A stretch of DNA of 64,000 bases from Tamarix chinensis. Taxonomy: Eukaryota; Streptophyta; Magnoliopsida; Caryophyllales; Tamaricaceae. The notes beneath the pieces are model-generated. The model was not told where the DNA came from. It did not search any database and worked only from the letters and a program-made list of their open reading frames with translations. The translations under genes were made by a program, and so were the position numbers. This document shows positions 62,897 to 64,000 of the stretch, one piece after another (position 1 is the first letter of the stretch; each line of letters begins with the position of its first letter). The stretch lies in assembly GCA_030549775.1 (NCBI GenBank), contig CM060181.1:50040218-50104217 (forward strand), given 5' to 3'.

Positions 62897-64000
62897 TCAT
62901 TTCTTTGACGCAAGTGACTTCGTAAGAATATTAACAATTTGTTGATTTATAGTACAATACTTCACTGCAATATCTCCCTTTGCTACTAAGTCATGAATGA
63001 AGTATTGTCGAATGTCATTGTGCTTCGTATGACTGTGGAATACATCATTCTTTGTCAGATTGATTGCTAACATGTTGTCACAATATATCTCTGTCACTCC
63101 TTCTTGATCCTGGAGGAAGTCTGCTAGTAGCCTTCTTAACCATATAGCCTGACATGCTGCTAAAGTAATGGTTGGATACTCTGCTTTAGATGAGGATAAT
63201 GCTATTGTACTTTGTTTTTTTTATGACCAAGAGATAACACCGGATCCAAGAGTGAACACGTATCTTAAAGTGCTTTTTCTGTCATCAAGAGAACCTACCC
63301 AGTCGCTATCAGAATAGCCAACTAGCCTCATTTTATCAACTTTCTTGTACCAAATACCATATTCAGATGTACCTGCTATATAATGCAATATCCTCTTCAC
63401 AGCTCCAAGATGGTGTTTTGTAGGTTTATGCATAAACCTAGAAACTAGACCAACTGAATGTGCAATATCAGGTATAGTATGAGATAGGTAGTTTAAACCA
63501 CCTTCCATGATCCTGTACAGCCTTGCATTTGTTGTCCCTGTATCATCATTAGCTGAAATTTTCTCATTAAGATTCATAGGAGTGCAAGCAGGTGTACACC
63601 CCGTCAACTGAAATTTTTTTAGAAGATCTTCTGCAAATTTTCATTGGGAGAGGAAAATACCATCAGCTCCTTGTTTCACCTCTAACCCAAGAAAATAGTT
63701 CAATAAACCCATATTAGTCATATTAAACTTCTTCATCATATTAGACTTGAACTCGGAAACAATGGACTCATAAGACCATATATATATCATATCATCAACG
63801 TACAAACAAATCACTAAAAAATCAGCATCACCTTGCTTCTTCAGATATAGCGTAGACTCATTTTTACTCCTTTCAAAACCATTCTCCAGAAAATAAGAAT
63901 CAATTTTGCTATACGACACATGCGGGGCTTGTTTAAGGCCATACAATATGCCTTTCGTAACCTATAGACTTTGTTTTCCTCATCATGAACAACAAAGCCT
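62897..64000 (-). pseudogene. Ty1-copia pol (reverse transcriptase and RNase H), partial, runs off right edge
   Basis: A single minus-strand frame runs from the window edge to 62897 with only two in-frame stops visible. Reverse transcriptase residues include MYGLKQAP near 63940, CLYVDDMIYI (catalytic YVDD) near 63805, and YFLGLEVKQG near 63690. After a TGA near 63640 come LTGCTPACTPMN, RLYRIMEGGLNYLSHT, HHLGAVKRILHYIAGT and GYSDSDWVGSLDDRKST. A TAA near 63220 is followed by RNase H residues ALSSSKAEY, IYCDNMLAINLTKN and HTKHNDIRQYF. The last codons before the polypurine tract read LTKSLASKK. Gag, protease and integrase lie outside the window. The small number of defects suggests a relatively young insertion. 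Confidence 0.92.

Overview
This is AT-rich plant nuclear DNA. The evidence is interrupted eukaryotic genes with GT-AG introns, plant-specific families (ankyrin-PGG, B3), LTR retrotransposons of both superfamilies, a CACTA transposon, a tRNA-derived SINE and a Cassandra-type 5S-derived repeat. It fits a flowering plant with a repeat-rich genome; I cannot name the species. Only two host genes are visible. One is an apparently intact ACD6-like ankyrin/PGG membrane-protein gene (minus strand, 9840-17205, three exons, about 648 aa). The other is a frameshifted remnant of a B3-domain gene (minus strand, about 61464-62309).

Layout. 1-1953 is a minus-strand gypsy LTR with its polypurine tract and a scrap of internal DNA. 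2.2-8.6 kb is a mosaic of LTR pieces, a copia pol relic and an Athila-type protease relic. 8.62-8.87 kb is a SINE with 17-bp target-site duplications (TSDs). 9.84-17.2 kb is the ankyrin gene, whose 5.3-kb intron carries a likely 4-kb LTR and two large microsatellites. 18.5-26.66 kb is a decayed CACTA (En/Spm) element with TNP2-like and TNPA-like genes.

27.1-47.3 kb is a nest of long LTRs of one broad family in both orientations, plus a Cassandra LTR and the 5' end (LTR, tRNA-Met primer site, gag) of a minus-strand gypsy element. 48.66-49.32 kb is a 21-bp minisatellite. 50.3-59.25 kb is a minus-strand chromovirus (pol with chromodomain, 3' LTR) whose LTR was split by a 4.54-kb solo LTR flanked by a perfect TAGTA duplication. 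61.4-62.3 kb is the B3 gene, and a fairly young copia element runs off the right edge from about 62.46 kb.

No operon-like or novel enzymatic system was found. The strongest structure beyond ordinary annotation is the long-LTR family. Members are 3-5 kb, begin TGTAA-CCC and end GTTACA, and carry a kilobase-scale pyrimidine-rich tract, a 27-bp minisatellite and a shared core motif. They repeatedly lie inside one another, usually in opposite orientation. All family and domain assignments come from reading translations by eye, without database searches.
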